NCBI RefSeq assembly: GCF_032854445.1
Contig: NC_088297.1
Coordinates: forward strand, 25,783,915-25,847,914
DNA length: 64,000 bases
Direction: 5' to 3'
From: Liolophura sinensis
Taxonomy: Eukaryota > Mollusca > Polyplacophora > Chitonida > Chitonidae
Shown: piece by piece, positions 12,484 through 27,400 of the stretch
Layout: each line of letters opens with the position of its first letter
Numbering within the stretch: position 1 is the first letter of the stretch
The notes under the pieces: generated by a model
The model's database searches: none
Told to the model about the DNA's origin: nothing
What the model saw: the letters and a program-made list of their open reading frames with translations, nothing else
Translations under genes and position numbers: made by a program

Positions 12484-15400
12484 CAACAGAGAGCGAAGAG
12501 AACGAGTAAAACTGGATCAAATGCAGAAACTGGAAGCTATTTACATGATTCTGCTCACACTGACAAACATGAAGACAAGCTTCCTGAGGAATAAGGTGAG
12601 AAGCACTTGTACATTTTTAACAACTGTTCGTGATCTAAAAAGTCTACATGTGACATGAATGTATAATTTAATACAAAGATTCAGCAATTTATTAGACTGA
12701 AAATTTAGTGATATAAAAGAATATCTGAATATCAAACTTGATATATGTAAAGAGTACAGTAAAAATCATAAATTATTTCTTTTTCAAACTTAACATTGTA
12801 ATCTATTAAAATGGTTAAATTATAAAATTAAAAAGTACATGTATTAATACTTATAAAACACGTGTCAGAGTTTAGCCTTATTTGAATGTCAGTTCAAATT
12901 TTTCAAAATATTAGCTGCGAATTAATTTGATATTCATTCACTAAAGAAGCAGCCTGTCCTTAAACGGTGCTTAATAGCCTGTCACCATTGGTGCTTAATA
13001 GCCTGTCCTTAAACCGTGCTTAATAGCCTGTCACCATTGCTCAGCTCATGACAGCTTGTACCACCTTCTCAACCAATAGCCAGTACAATGGCATTCACTA
13101 AAGAAGCAGCCTGTCTTTAAACAGTGCTTGATAGCCTGTCACCATTGGTGTTGGATAGCCTGTCCTTAAACAGTGCTTAATAGCATGTCACCATTGGTCA
13201 TCTCATGATAGTTTGTACCACCTTCTCAACCAATAGCCAGTACAATAGGATGTCTCCATTGCTCAGCTCTTGATAACTTGTACCACCTTCTCAACCAATA
13301 GCCAGTACAATGGCATGTCTCCATTGCTCAGCTCTTGGTAGCTTGTACCACCTTCTCAACCAATAGCCAGTACAATGGCATGTCACCATTGCTCATCTCT
13401 TGGTAGCTTGTACCACCTTCCCAACCAATAGCCAGTACAATAGCCTGTCACCATTGCTCAGCTCATGACTGCTTGTACCACCTTCTCAACCAATAGCCAG
13501 TACAATGGCATGTCACCATTGCTAATCTCATGACAGCTTGTACCATCTTCTCAACCAATAGCCAGTACAATGGCATGTCACTATTGCCCATCTCATGAGA
13601 TCTTGTACCACCTTCTCCACCAATAGCCAATACAATAGTATGTCGCCATTACTCATCTCATGACAGCTTGTACCACCTTCTCAACCAATAGCCAGTACAA
13701 TGGCATGTCACTATTGCTCAGCTCTTGATAACTTGTACCACCTTCTCCACCAATAGCCAGTACAATAGCATGTCACAATTGCTCAGCTCTTGATAACTTG
13801 TACCACCTTCTCAACCAATAGCCAGTACAATGGCATGTCACCATTGCTCAGCTCTTGGTAGCTTGTACCACCTTCTCCACCAATAGCCAGTACAATAGTA
13901 TGTCGCCATTACTCATCTCATGATAGCTTGTGCCACCTTCTCAACCAATAGCCAGTACAATAACATGTCTCCATTGCTCATCTCATGACAGCTTGTACCA
14001 CCTTCTCAACCAGTAGCCAGTAATATAGCATGTCACCATTGCTCATCTCCTGACAGCTTGTACCATCTTCTCAACCAATAGCCAGTCCAATAGGATGTCA
14101 CCATTGCTCACCTCATGACAGCTTGTACCACCTTCCCAACCAGTAGCCAGTGCAATAGCATGTCACCATTGCTCACCTCATGACAGCTTGTACCACCTTC
14201 TCAAGCAATAGCCAGTACAATGGCATGTCACCATTGCTCAGCTCTTGGTAGCTTGTACCACCTTCTCCACCAATAGCCAGTACAATAGTATGTCGCCATT
14301 ACTCATCTCATGATAGCTTGTACCACCTTCTCAACCAATAGCCAGTACAATGGCATGTCACCATTGCTCAGCTCTTGGTAGCTTGTTCCACCTTCTCAAC
14401 CAATAGCCAGCACAATAGTACGTCGCCATTGCTCATCTCATGATAGCTTGTACCACCTTCTTAACCAATAGCCAGTACAATAACATGTCTCCATTGCTCA
14501 TCTCATGACAGCTTGTACCACCTTCTCAACCAGTAGCCAGTAATATAGCAAGTCACCATTGCTCATCTCCTGACAGCTTGTACCATCTTCTCAACCAATA
14601 GCCAGTCCAATAGGATGTCACCATTGCTCACCTCATGACAGCTTGTACCACCTTCCCAACCAGTAGCCAGTGCAATAGCATGTCACCATTGCTCACCTCA
14701 TGACAGCTTGTACCACCTTCTCAAGCAATAGCCAGTAAAATAGCACGTCACCATTGCTCATCTCATGACAGCTTGTAACACCTTCTCAAGCAATAACCAG
14801 TACAATGGCATGTCACCATTGCTCATCTCATGATAGCTTGTACCACCTTCCCAACCAATAGCCAGTACAATGGCATGTCACCATTGCTCATCTCATGATA
14901 GCTTGTACCACCTTCTTAACCAATAGCCAGTACAATGGCATGTCACCATTGCTCATCTCATGACAGCTTGTACCACCTTCCCAACCAATAGCCAGTACAA
15001 TAGCATGTAACCATTGCTCTTCTCATGATAGCTTGTACCACCTTCCCAACCAAAAGCCAGTACAATGGCATGTCACCATTGCTCATCTCATGATAGCTTG
15101 TACCACCTTCTCAACCAATAGCCAGTACAATAGCATGTCACCATTGCTCATCTCATGATAGCTTGTACCACCTTCCCAACCAATAGCCAGTACAATAGCA
15201 TGTCACCATTGCTCATATCATGATAGCTTGTACCATCTTCTTAACCAAAAGCCAGTACAATAGCCAGCCACCGTGTAGGGCCTCTCACGATTGTTTTTGT
15301 CTTATTTATTTATTTATCTGATTGGTGTTTTATGCCGTACTCAAGAGTATTTCACTAATACGATGACGGCCAGCATTATGGTGGGAGGACACCAAGCAGA

Positions 15401-18400
15401 GTACAGTGGAAACCGACGACCATCCACAGGTTGCTGACAGACCTTCCCACGTACTTGATTGTTTTTGTGAAGTTTGAATTTAATTTAATTTCTTATCAGA
15501 AGAGCTTAAGGTATCAAAAGTATCATTTTTAGGCCTTAATGTGTTTTGTCAATTTTTACATACTAAACTTTAGGTGAACTACAGTAAGTAAATATGTAAG
15601 TACGGCATTCTTTTGCCATCTCTGCAGACTCCGCTGTCTAGGGAGCTTCTGGCCGTGCTGAAGAAAGAGCACCCCTGTGACAGAGATCTCATGAGCAGAC
15701 TGGCCAGTGGGTGAGTGTGCTCTACAGTAGGAGTATGTATGTATGTTTGAGCTTTTATGTTGTGCTTGACAATTTTTGTGTCACACGACGACGAGGAGAA
15801 ATTAGGTATGTGTACATATACATGTAGTATATTGTTTTGTGGGGGAGTCCGTGTCACGAAAGTACTGCCGCCAAGGACACTAGACATGACTCCCCACCCA
15901 ATCACATTATGCTGACACCTAGCCAATCAGTCATGTTTCCTTGCCCTAACCTCTCAGTGCTAAGTGCCAAGCAAGGCGGCAACATGTACCATATTTAAAT
16001 TCTTAGGTATGCCATGACCAGAGTTTGATCCAGGGTATTCCGACTTGGAGACAGATGTTCTAACCATTTATAGGCCGCGGAAGCAGCTTACAGAACAAGT
16101 AAACTGCGACAGAAGCTTAAGACTTAAGACCAGAATTCCAAAACAGCCACGATTAAAATGTACTCTGCGAAGTTTAAAATCAGCACACTGATTCTCTACT
16201 TGTGTTTGTTCCCCTCCTGAGTTTGGTAAGCACTTGTATGAAGTTTTAAGTTGCTTAATAACCAGGGTGTATATGGGAAGGTATGGCAGCAACCTGCGGA
16301 TGGTTGTAGGTTTCCCCCCGGACTCTGCTCGGTTTCCTCCTACCACATTGTTGACTGCCGTTGTTTAAGTGAAATATTCTTGAGGACAGCATAACATGCC
16401 AATCAAATAAATAAATAGCCAGGGCTACATATGTGTATGTGCGTTAGGTTGTTAATATTAAAATAACAGCTTGAAAGACAAAACCTGTAACAGTTGATAT
16501 GGGACTTAAGGCATGTTTCTGATGTCATCATTGTTAATCAACAAAAAACCAAGCAACTAAATAAATAAATAAATATGCTTAGAATCGTGCAAGAAAATGT
16601 TAATAATCTGTGATCATGGGAATAATAGCACAGGTTCACCACAACTAAATTAGCCAATCAGCACCTGATTGTTGCATTATACTAGGTAGTCCCTAAAGGA
16701 AGATGTATAGGTTATTTTGGTTGGGAATTCTTCTTTCTTTATTCTGTCTATATTGAAAAAGATAAGGTTTTTAAAGAAAATTAAGAGCAAACTTAAAACA
16801 AAACAAAGACACCTACATTAATCCAAACCCTAATAAAAAGTTTAGATTACGAATCATGCTTTGCTCAACAAATATATTTTTTATGATGGTTTTATGGATA
16901 ATTTAACAAAGGTGTGTATGACTGATAATTTATTATTTTGTTTTGTCAGGCGCTACTCAACCAATCACCCAGCATCTGTTTCCACGGACACGCTGATCTC
17001 CATGGAAACACACTCCCCTAACCGCACAGTTGCACTACCCCTGGGGCCAAACCCAGACCTACGCCCAGCTGGGCTGACACCAGTGCCCGTGGCACATACA
17101 CCTGCAGCACCCCAACGACGCATGACAACCTTTGGAAACTCGCCACGTGCCATTGGACTCCTTGGAGCTGCTAGTATGTGGGCGCAGAAAGCGTAAGTAT
17201 GCAAAACGGGTCCATGTGAATTTCAGCCTTGTGGACTTGTCTTGTCATCGAAATGAGAGAAAACATAAAAATTACCCAATCAAGCATCATTCATCAGTGG
17301 ACAGACCAGGCCGAAGCCTTCTTAGCCTTAAGTCAAAATTTCAATCATTAAATTTGGTACATTCTTTTCCGTTATTTAGTCAAAATTTTTTTTACAATAA
17401 CTTACGTAGATTTTATGTTGTCAAGCAATATTTTGACCTTGCTACACAGGAAGTAACTATTTTGAAAGTGATTTGAAATTTGACTTAAGTCTAACATTGC
17501 CTTGTGATCCCAGGGTCTGCACTGAAAGCTATATCCAAAACTACTTTTATTTATTTTTTTATGTTTTAGATTTTTATTGAATAAGTGAAATGTGGTCAAA
17601 TGTACGTTTCTAAAAAATAAGTTAAAATTAAGTTTTAGATACAATTTTATGTTTTTGGCCTCACTCGAAATATTTCCTGTTTTTTGTTTTGTTTCACTTT
17701 TTTTTCTCCATAGGGTAAATGTACATGCAATTCTGTAAATTCCAGAAAATTCAACATCCAAGGCTGTGTTAATGTTGCTTGATGGCCTTGCAGATGTACT
17801 GTTTAAGGTACTGCACTGTGTTTCCTCATTGAATAACAGACTTTTCTGATCAGATTTTGTTACCATGTGAGCAATGCTGATGGTCAATTCCTTGCTTTTT
17901 TGGTTTCTTGTTTTGGAGCAGCTTGTCATCTACATGCAACAGTTAAAATGGCTTGCCTTACAATAGGTTTGTTCTGTGTACATGTGTGTCAGCAAGAAGG
18001 GGTTGGTAATGGGTCATCTCCCACTACCCTACTTCTCCTGCTGGTTGGGACAGTTGCGGGGACAGCACTATTGGTTTTGGTCTTGCTTTTTGTATGTATG
18101 AATGTATGTACCCTCACTTCTCAAACCACATGATCGTTTATCTTCTTTTATATATATTGATTGGACTATGCAGTACATAGTTTCCTGTATGTCTTTTTCC
18201 CTGTGAAGGCCTTGAGGGGGCACAGTTTTATTGTAAATTGATCAAGTAACCTTCCATAAATAAAGCTATTATTATTATTATTATTATAGTAGCTATGACG
18301 CATGAGGTACAGTTTCAAACCCAACCTTGGAAGGGGAATTTAGGAGATTCGTCTTCAGTCACTGTTTGTGGTGACAAGAAGGAGTCGGCGATGATCATAT

Positions 18401-21400
18401 AGCTTCAGCCAATATGGTGTGCACATGTCTACATCACATGTGAGAAAGTCTGCCAGTAACTTGCCAAAGGTTGAAGGTTTATGCCATGCACTATGTTTGT
18501 GGCATTGAATAGCAAACTCTTCTGATCAGATTTTGTTTCTATGTATGTATTGCTGTTGACAGATTCCTTGTTTTGTTTTGTTTTTTCGGCCTTTTTAACA
18601 GACGCAAAGTAACAGTGGACACGGTTGAAACTTGGGAGGATCTGGTGTACACTCCCGATAAGCAGCAGAGGCTCTTCTCCAAGTTACAGATAACTGGCAT
18701 GTTCCTAGGGGCTATGACTAAAAGGTACAGTCAATTTGGTCTAGCTAAGCATGGGTTAGCTTCTCTCCAAGCTACAGATAACTGGCATGTTTCTAGGGGC
18801 CATGACTAAAAGGTACAGTCAGCTTGGTCTAGCTAAGCATGGGCTAGCTCCTCTCCAAGCCACAGATAACTGGCATGTTTCTGGGGGCCATGACTAAAAG
18901 GTACAGTCAGCTTGACCTAGCTAAGCATGGGCTAGCTCCTCTCCAAGCTACAGATAACTGACATGTTCCTAGGGGCCATGACTAAAAGGTACAGTCAGCT
19001 TGGTCTAGCTAAGCATGGGCTAGCTCCTCTCCAAGCTACAAATAACTGACGCGTTCCTACGGGCCATGACTGAAAGGTACAGTCAGCTTGATTTAGCTGT
19101 GGAATTCCATGCTTTCACAGTTGGAATGAGCCTTGGTGACAATACAGTACTTGTTTGTCACATGTGAGAAAGTTTGTCAGTAACTGAACTCTCAGTTTTT
19201 GTTGATATAACTTGAGCATTCCAGTCTCCTTCATTCATAAAACTGCATGACTGCCATGCTGTGTACACCGACAGCCATATTTTGTAAACTGACTGCCATA
19301 ACTTGTACTCTGAGCGCCATATTGTGTACACTGACTGCCATATTGTGTAATCTGACGGCCATGTTGTGTCCACCGTCTGCAATATTGTGTAAACTGATTG
19401 ACCATATTGTGTACACTGACTGCCATATTGTGTAAACTGACTGCCATATTGTGTACACTGCCATGTTGTTTAAACTGACTGCCATATTGTGTACACTGAC
19501 TGCCATATTGTGTACTCTGACTGCCATGTTGTGTACACGCCCATGTTGTTTAAACTGACTGCCATATTGTGTACACTGACTGCCATATTGTGTACTCTGA
19601 CTGCCATGTTGTGTACACGCCCATGTTGTTTAAACTGACTGCCATATTGTGTACACTGACTACCAAATTGTGTAAACTTACTGCTAGGTTGTGTAATCTG
19701 ACTGCAATGCTGTGTACTCTGAGGGTCATATTGTGTACACTAACGGCTAATTGTGTACTCTGACTGCCATATTGTGTAAACTGACTGCCATATTGTGTAC
19801 TCTGACTGCCATATTGTGTACACGCACTGCCAAGTTGTGTAAACTTACCGCTAGGTTGTGTAATCTGACTGTAATGCTGTGTACTCTGAGTGTCATATTG
19901 TGTACACTAATGGCTAATTGTGTACACTGACGGCTAATTGTGTAAACTGACTGCCATATTGTGTACACTGACTCCCATATTGTGTACACTGACTGCCATA
20001 TTGTGTACTCTGACTGCCATGTTGTGTACATGCCCATATTGTTTAAACTGACTGCCATATTGTGTACACCAACTGCCATATTGTGTATACTGACTGCCAT
20101 GTTGTGTACACTGACTGCCATATTGTGTACTCTGACTACCATGTTGTGTACATGCCCATATTGTTTAAACTGACTGCCATATTGTGTACACCGACTGCCA
20201 TAATGTGAAAACTGACTGCCATATTGTGTACACGCCCATGTTGTTTAAACTGACTGCCATATTGTGCACACCAACTACCATAATGTGAAAACTGACTGCC
20301 ATATGGTGTGAATCATGAAAACCAGCTTTTGTTTTGTTTCTGTCAGGCGCATACCAGAATCCGATGAGCGCAAACTGCCGCTCTGGCAGATCGTAGCTAA
20401 TGAGAAGTCGCACATTTCTCCTCAGAAACGGTAGGTACCCATGGTAACAGCATCAAGTTAATTCACTGACAAACAAGAAAAACACTAACAAAAAATGTAT
20501 GTCTCTTGAAAGATCACTGGGGCCTCCGTGGCTCAGTCAGTTAAAGCGCTAGCGCAGCATAATGACCCAGGAGTCTCTCACCAATGCGGTCGCTGTGAGT
20601 TCAAGTCCAGCTCAAGCTGGCTTCCTCTCAGGCCGTACGTGAGAAGGTCTGTGAGCAACCTGCGGATGGTCGTGGGTTTTCACCCATCATAATGCTGGCC
20701 GCCGTGGTATAAGTGAAATATTCTTGAGTACGGCGTAAAACACCAATCAAATAAATAAATAAATAAATTGAACAATCACTAAACTCTGTTCAAGACAATG
20801 GTTTGATTTTTATTGAATAATTTATTCAACAGATTAAAACAAATTTTGAACATCGCATGATGCTGATTGAGTGTATTGTCACCAGTGACGTCAGATGAGA
20901 TGTAAATTCCACACTTTGTGTGACTCATTTCAGATGAGATGTCAATTCCCCACTTTGTATGACTCACATCAGATGTCATTTCCCCACTTTGTGTGACTCA
21001 TATCAGATGTCAGTTTCCCACTTTGTGTGACTCCTATCAGATTCCCCACATTGTGTGACCCCTATCAGGTGTCAATTGCCCACTTTGTGTGACTCATATC
21101 AGATGTCAATTGCCCACTTTGTGTAACTCATATCAGATGTCAATTTCCCACTTTGTGTGACTCATATCAGGTGTCAATTCCCCACTTTGTGTGACTCATA
21201 TTAGATGTCAATTTCCCACTTTGTGTGACTCATATCAGATGTCAATTCCCCACTTTGTGTGACTCATATTAAATGTCAATTCCCCACTTTGTGTGACTCA
21301 TATCAGATGTCAATTTCCCACTTTGTTTGACTCATATTAAATGTCAATTCCCCACTTTGTGTGACTCACATCAGATGTCAATTTCCTACTTTGTGTAACT

Positions 21401-24400
21401 CATTTCAGATGTCAATTCCCCATTTTGTGTGACTCATATACTACATGAAATATAGGCAGCAATTTTTTTATGCAAGAATATGATTGCGTTTCGAGCAAAT
21501 ATCATGCCATGTTATTTGTTACCGTTATAATCTGTTGAAATATTCCCAGTGCTTTGGCCAGCAGGTCCAAATCATATCATAGCCAAAATTTTATTTTATA
21601 CAGAAATAAGCCCATAAAGTTTGTACAGAAATTTTTGCACATCAGTCTTAATATGTTAATATCTTGACTAAAAAACATTGCTTGTGTATTCATTTCAAGT
21701 CGGAGTCGAGAACCTCAAGCTCGATTAAAACAGTTCGAGGAAGATTACCTTTCTTTGAAGGCAGCCCTTGCGCGAGAAAACAGAACTGAGCTCTACAAAC
21801 TGGACAGGTATGATGTGTTTATTTACTGAGAAAATAGTAGGGGGCACTAGTGGGGGAGAAAACAGAAGTGAGCTCTACAAACTGGACAGGTATGATGTGT
21901 TTATTTGCTGAGAGTAAAAGTGGAGGGGGGGCACTAGTGGGGGAGAAAACAGAAGTGAGCTCTACGAACTGGACAGGTATGATGTGTTTATTTACTGAGA
22001 GTAATAGTGGGGGGGGGGGCACAAGTGTGGGAGAAAACAGAAGTGAGCTCTACGAACTGGACAGGTATGATGTGTTTATTTACTGAGAGCAACAGTAGGG
22101 GGTACTAGTGTGGGAGAAAACAGAAGTGAGCTCTACAAACGAGACAAGTTTGATGTGTTATTTACTGAGAATATTTACTGAGGGGAGGGGGGAGGCAGAA
22201 CTGAGCTATACAAACTGGACAGGTATGATGTGTTTATTTACTGAGAGCAATAGTGAGGGGTCACTAGTGGGGGAGAATACAAAACGGAGCTCTACAAAAT
22301 GGACAAGTATGAGGTGTTAATTGACTGAGAGCAACAGTAGGGGGCTCGAGTGGGAGAGAAAACAGAACTGGACAGGTATGAAGTGTTTATTTACTGAGAG
22401 CAACAATGAGCTGTCATTAGTGGGGGAGAAAACAGAACTGAGCTCTACAAACAGGACAAGTATGATGTGTTTATTTACTGAGAGCAACAGTAGGGGGGTA
22501 CTTGTGGGGGAGAAAACAGAAATGAGCTCTACAAACAGGACAAGTTTGATGTGTTTATTTACTGGGAGCAACAGTAGGGTGCACTAATCAGAGAGAAAAC
22601 ATAACTGAGCTCTACAAACTAAACAGATATGATGTGTTAATTTACTGAGAGCTATTGAAGGCATCTGCCGCAGTTTTATGGAATCTGTTGGCTTCGATGA
22701 TGAACCTACTGTAACATCTGTTCTCTTTCCCCGTGTCTATAGGCATGCCTCAACTCACCACATACAAGCCACTGTGAAGCTTACAGTAGGCTGCTGGATT
22801 GCTTCTGGTGAACATTTAAAAGGTGGTACATTGTGCATTTACATGTAGTTCACTTATTCCTGTTTATTTGATAATAGTAAATGTAGTTAATGCCATTCTC
22901 AAGAATTCTTCACTTGGTAGTCACCTGTACGGATGGAGGAAACCAGTGAGACTGGGGACAATAGGAATAGTCAAGAATCCTTCCCTTGGTAGTCACGTGT
23001 ATGGATTGAGGAAACCAGAGAGATTGGGGACAATAGGGACAGTCAAGAATCCTTCACTTGGTAGTCATGTGTATGGATGGAGGAAACCTGAGAGATTGGG
23101 GACCATAGGGATAGACAGGAATCCTTTACATGGTAGTCATGTGTGTGAATGGAGGAAACCAGAGAGATTGGGAATAATAGGGATTGTCAGGAATCCTTCC
23201 CTTTGTAGGCATGTGTGTGGATGGACAAAACCAGAGAGATTGGGGACAATAGGGACAGTCAAGAATCCTTCACTTGGTAGTCACGTGTATGGATGGACAA
23301 AACCGGAGAGATTGGGGACAATAGGGATAGTCAAGAATCCTTCACTTGGTAGTCACGTGTATGGATTGAGGAAACCAGAGAGATTGGGGACAATAGGGAC
23401 AGTCAAGAATCCTTCACTTGGTAGTCACGTGTATGGATGGAGGAAACCAGAGAGATTGGGGACAATAGGGATAGTCAAGAATCCTTCACTTGGTAGTCAC
23501 GTGTATGGATTGAGGAAACCAGAGAGATTGGGGACAATAGGGATAGTCAAGAATCCTTCACTTGTTAGTCACGTGTATGGATGGACAAAACCAGAGAGAT
23601 TGGGGACAATAGGGATAGTCAAGAATCCTTCACTTGGTAGTCACGTGTATGGATGGACAAAACCAGAGAGATTGGGGACAATAGGGATTGTCAGGAATCC
23701 TTCACTTGGTAGTTACTTGTGTGGATGGAGGAAACCAGAGAGATTGGGGACAATAGGGATAGTCAGGAGTTCTTCACTTGGTAGTCACTCGTATGGATGG
23801 AAGAAACCAGCAAGGTTAGGGATAATAAGGATAGTCAGGAATCCTTCACTTGGTAGTAACGTGTATGGATGGAGGAAACCAGAGAGATTGGGGATAGTAA
23901 GCCCATACTTTTGTCAGCTACATAACAAACCTACTGACTCAAAGCTACAACAGATGCAGTAAGAGCTGGATTTGAACACATGACGTGATTAGGGCCTGAT
24001 AGTATAGCAGCAAACCAGCGCTTTATAACCACCACATACAGCAAGTCCACTGTTTTCACACTTGGAGTTTAACATGGTTTCCTTTTTTACACATACATAT
24101 GATGTCATGCAAAATTTGAATTTGACTTTCAGGGAACGCCTGGCTCTGTTTGAGTTCAAGTTTAACGTTCTGGAGAAATTGCCTCGTTTGTATCAGCAGC
24201 ATAACAGAGAGATGAGGCGGGCGCTGAGGAATTTTAGTTATAACGCCGACAACATGGAGATTCAACCGTCAGAATGGTCAGTCACACTTACAAAGTACTT
24301 ATCATCTGACACATGTAATCACAGTATCATTTAGGCCAGCATTAAAACTGTTGATTAGGGGTAACCTGACCGACTGACACTTCACAAACAGGGCTTTACC

Positions 24401-27400
24401 GCCCTACATATTTTATCAGGGTTTTGAAGGAATTTTTGTCATGATTTTAATTATTTTACGTTTCTCTCAGTGTTAATTTCTTAACGTTAGCCATGAAGAT
24501 TTTTTTTTTCTTAGGATTAATCTTAACTTCTTCATTAAATGTTAATTGTTTCTAATCGCTATTAATTGTGTTAATGTTATATTTATTGCTGTGACAATTG
24601 TATTAAATGCTATACAATGCTTCTGACTTTTCTGTGGTCACTACAGGTAAGTTTATTACTGTGGGCACTACGTGTAAATTTATTACTGTGGGCACTACAT
24701 GTAAATTTATTACTGTGGGTACTACATGTAAGTTTATTACTGTTGGCACTATGTGTAAATTTATTACTGTGGGCACTACATGTAAATTTATTACTGTGGG
24801 CAATACATGTAAGTCTATTACTGTGGGCACTACTTGTAAGTTTATTACTGTGGGCATTCCATGTAAATTTATTACTGTGGGCACCACAGGTAAATTTATT
24901 ACTGTCTGCACCACATTTATTACTTGTTAAATATTTATTTAAAGTTTTGAACTTTACCTGTATTGGTTCTCATTTGATATAGGTGTATTAGTTCAGTTTT
25001 ACGTGTACTTATTTGTTGTATTTATGTCACACATGTGTTGCCATGGTAACTACCATTAAGTTATCGAGCCTTGTGCAACAGGCCTTTGGACTGTTCTATT
25101 TAATGCTTTTATATAATTACACATTATTCAGGATTATTGCTTCCACCGCAGAAAAATTATATGTTTATATCTCTGTGTGCATGTTCTACTTTCTGCAGTT
25201 TTTTCTGTTCGGCTGAATTTAGGTTTCAAAAGCTAAAGGAAGACACTGAGGCGGCGTGTCCAAATGATGAAGACATTCAAAATATGATTCGCAAAATGGG
25301 TCGGTTTAGCCAGATGGACAGCAAAACAGTTCTTCAGGCAAAGGTAATGTCCTGTGCCAGCCAATGGTGTGCCTGTAATGCAATGGTAGAATAGTAATGG
25401 ACAAGGTTTTGACAGTTGAATAGACCTTTTAGAATTTAAGAACTATCCCATGACCAATCAGTGACCTCTGTGATTAGCATCCCATCATGGCGCAATGACC
25501 CAGAAGCCTCTCAGTTATGCAGTCACTGTTAGTTCAAGTCTAGCACATGCTGGCTTTCTCTTCGGCCATATATGGGAAGGTCTGTCAGCAACCTGCAGAT
25601 GGTTTTGGGTTTCCCAGGAGGTCTGCCCGGTTTCCTTCCACCATTATGCTGGCCACTGTCATATAAGTGAAATATTGTTGAGTATAGCATAAAACACCAA
25701 TCAAATAAATAGTTAAATATGACAAATCATAATCAATACTTTAACAAATGTAATAAGTCAGTTGGGTGAAATCCACATATTGGTTTTATGGATATGTTTA
25801 ATTTTTCTGTAATGTTGTTTTCTTTCTTTTCACAAAATGCTTGGGGGGTGTTTATTTAAGTACGTTCAGAGGACATTTTGTGTGGAGAACAAAATACATT
25901 GGCTTCAGTTTTTATACTTTAAATCAAAAGAAAAATATTAATTTTAGGCCAAGCTGTGTATGCTGATGATGTCTTTGCCAGCATACGAGATCTGCAGGGT
26001 TACAGTGCAACAGGCTTTCAGGGTGAGTCAAATGTAAGGTGACGGTACAAGCTTTTAGGATGAGTAAAATGTGAGGTGATGGTCCCAGCTTCAGAGTAAG
26101 TCAAATGTTAGGTGATGGTACAAGCTTTTAGGATGAGTAAAATGTGAGGTGATGGTCCCAGCTTCAGAGTAAGTCAAATGTGAAGTGATGGTACAAGCTT
26201 TCAGGGTAAGTCAAATGTGAGGTTATGGTAGAGTCAAATGTGAGGTAACGGTACAAGGTTTCAGGATGAGTCAAATGTGAGGTGTTGGTAAAAGTTTCCA
26301 GGGTAAGTCAAATGTAAAGTGATGGTACAAGCTTAATAGTGAATCAAATATGAGGTGATGGTACAAACTTCAGGGTGAGTCAAATGTAATGAGTCAACTG
26401 TGAGGTGATGGTCCCAGCTTTCAGGGTAGGTCAAATCTGAGGTGACGGTCCCAGCTTTTAGGGTAAGTCAAATGTGAGGTGATGGTACAAGCTTTTAGGG
26501 TAAGTCAAATGTAAGGTGAAGGTTCAAGCTTTCAGGGTAAATCAAATGTAGGGTGATTGTACAGGCTTCAGGCAAGTCAAATGTAAGGTGATCGTACAGG
26601 CTTTCAGGATGAGTCAGATGTGAGGTGATGTTCCCAGCGTCAGAGTAAGTCAAATGTGAGGTGGTGGCACAAGGAGATGGTACAAGTTTCAGGGTAGGTC
26701 AAGTGTAAGGTGATGATACAAGCTTTCAACAAGCTTTCAGGGTAAATCAGATGTGAGGTGACAAGTTTCTGGATATGTCAAATGTAAGGTGATGGTGCAA
26801 GATTTCAGGTTAGATTGAATGTGAGGTCATAGTGCAAGCTTTCAGGGTAAGTCAAACGTGAGATGATGGTACAAGCTTTCAAGGTAATTCAAATGTGAGT
26901 TGATTGTACAAGATTTCAGTGTAAGTCATCTGTGAGGTGTCAAAATATAACGAACTTTCAAGGTACAAATCTCTCTGCATAACTCATTTGTGCCAGAATA
27001 TAACAAACTTTTAAGGTAAGTCACTTGTGTTCCAACCACAAATCTCTCTGCATAACTCACCAATGTGAAAACTTAACAAACTTTTAAGGTAAGTCACCTG
27101 TGTTCCAACCACAAATCTCTCTGCATAACTCACCAGTGTCAAAATATGACAAATTTTTAAGGTAAGTCACCTGTGTTCCAACCCCAATCTCTCTGCATAA
27201 CTCAACTGTGTCAAAATATAACAAACTTTTAAGGTAAGACACCTGTGTTCCATTCTCAAATCTCTCTGCATAACTCACCAGTGTCAAAATATAACAAACT
27301 TTTAAGGTAAGACACCTGTGTTCCATTCTCAAATCTCTCTGCATAACTCACCAGTGTCAAAATGTAACAAACTTTTAAGGTAAGTCACATGTGTCCCAAC

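Noticed and set aside
20519-20600. Possible tRNA gene at the head of the SINE
   Set aside because: A- and B-box-like sequences are present, but no cloverleaf with a proper anticodon stem could be drawn, and the same head recurs in other SINE copies.
24603-24982. Overlapping frames in both strands at array K
   Set aside because: 27-bp unit (9 codons) without stops gives mirrored open frames; intronic repeat.
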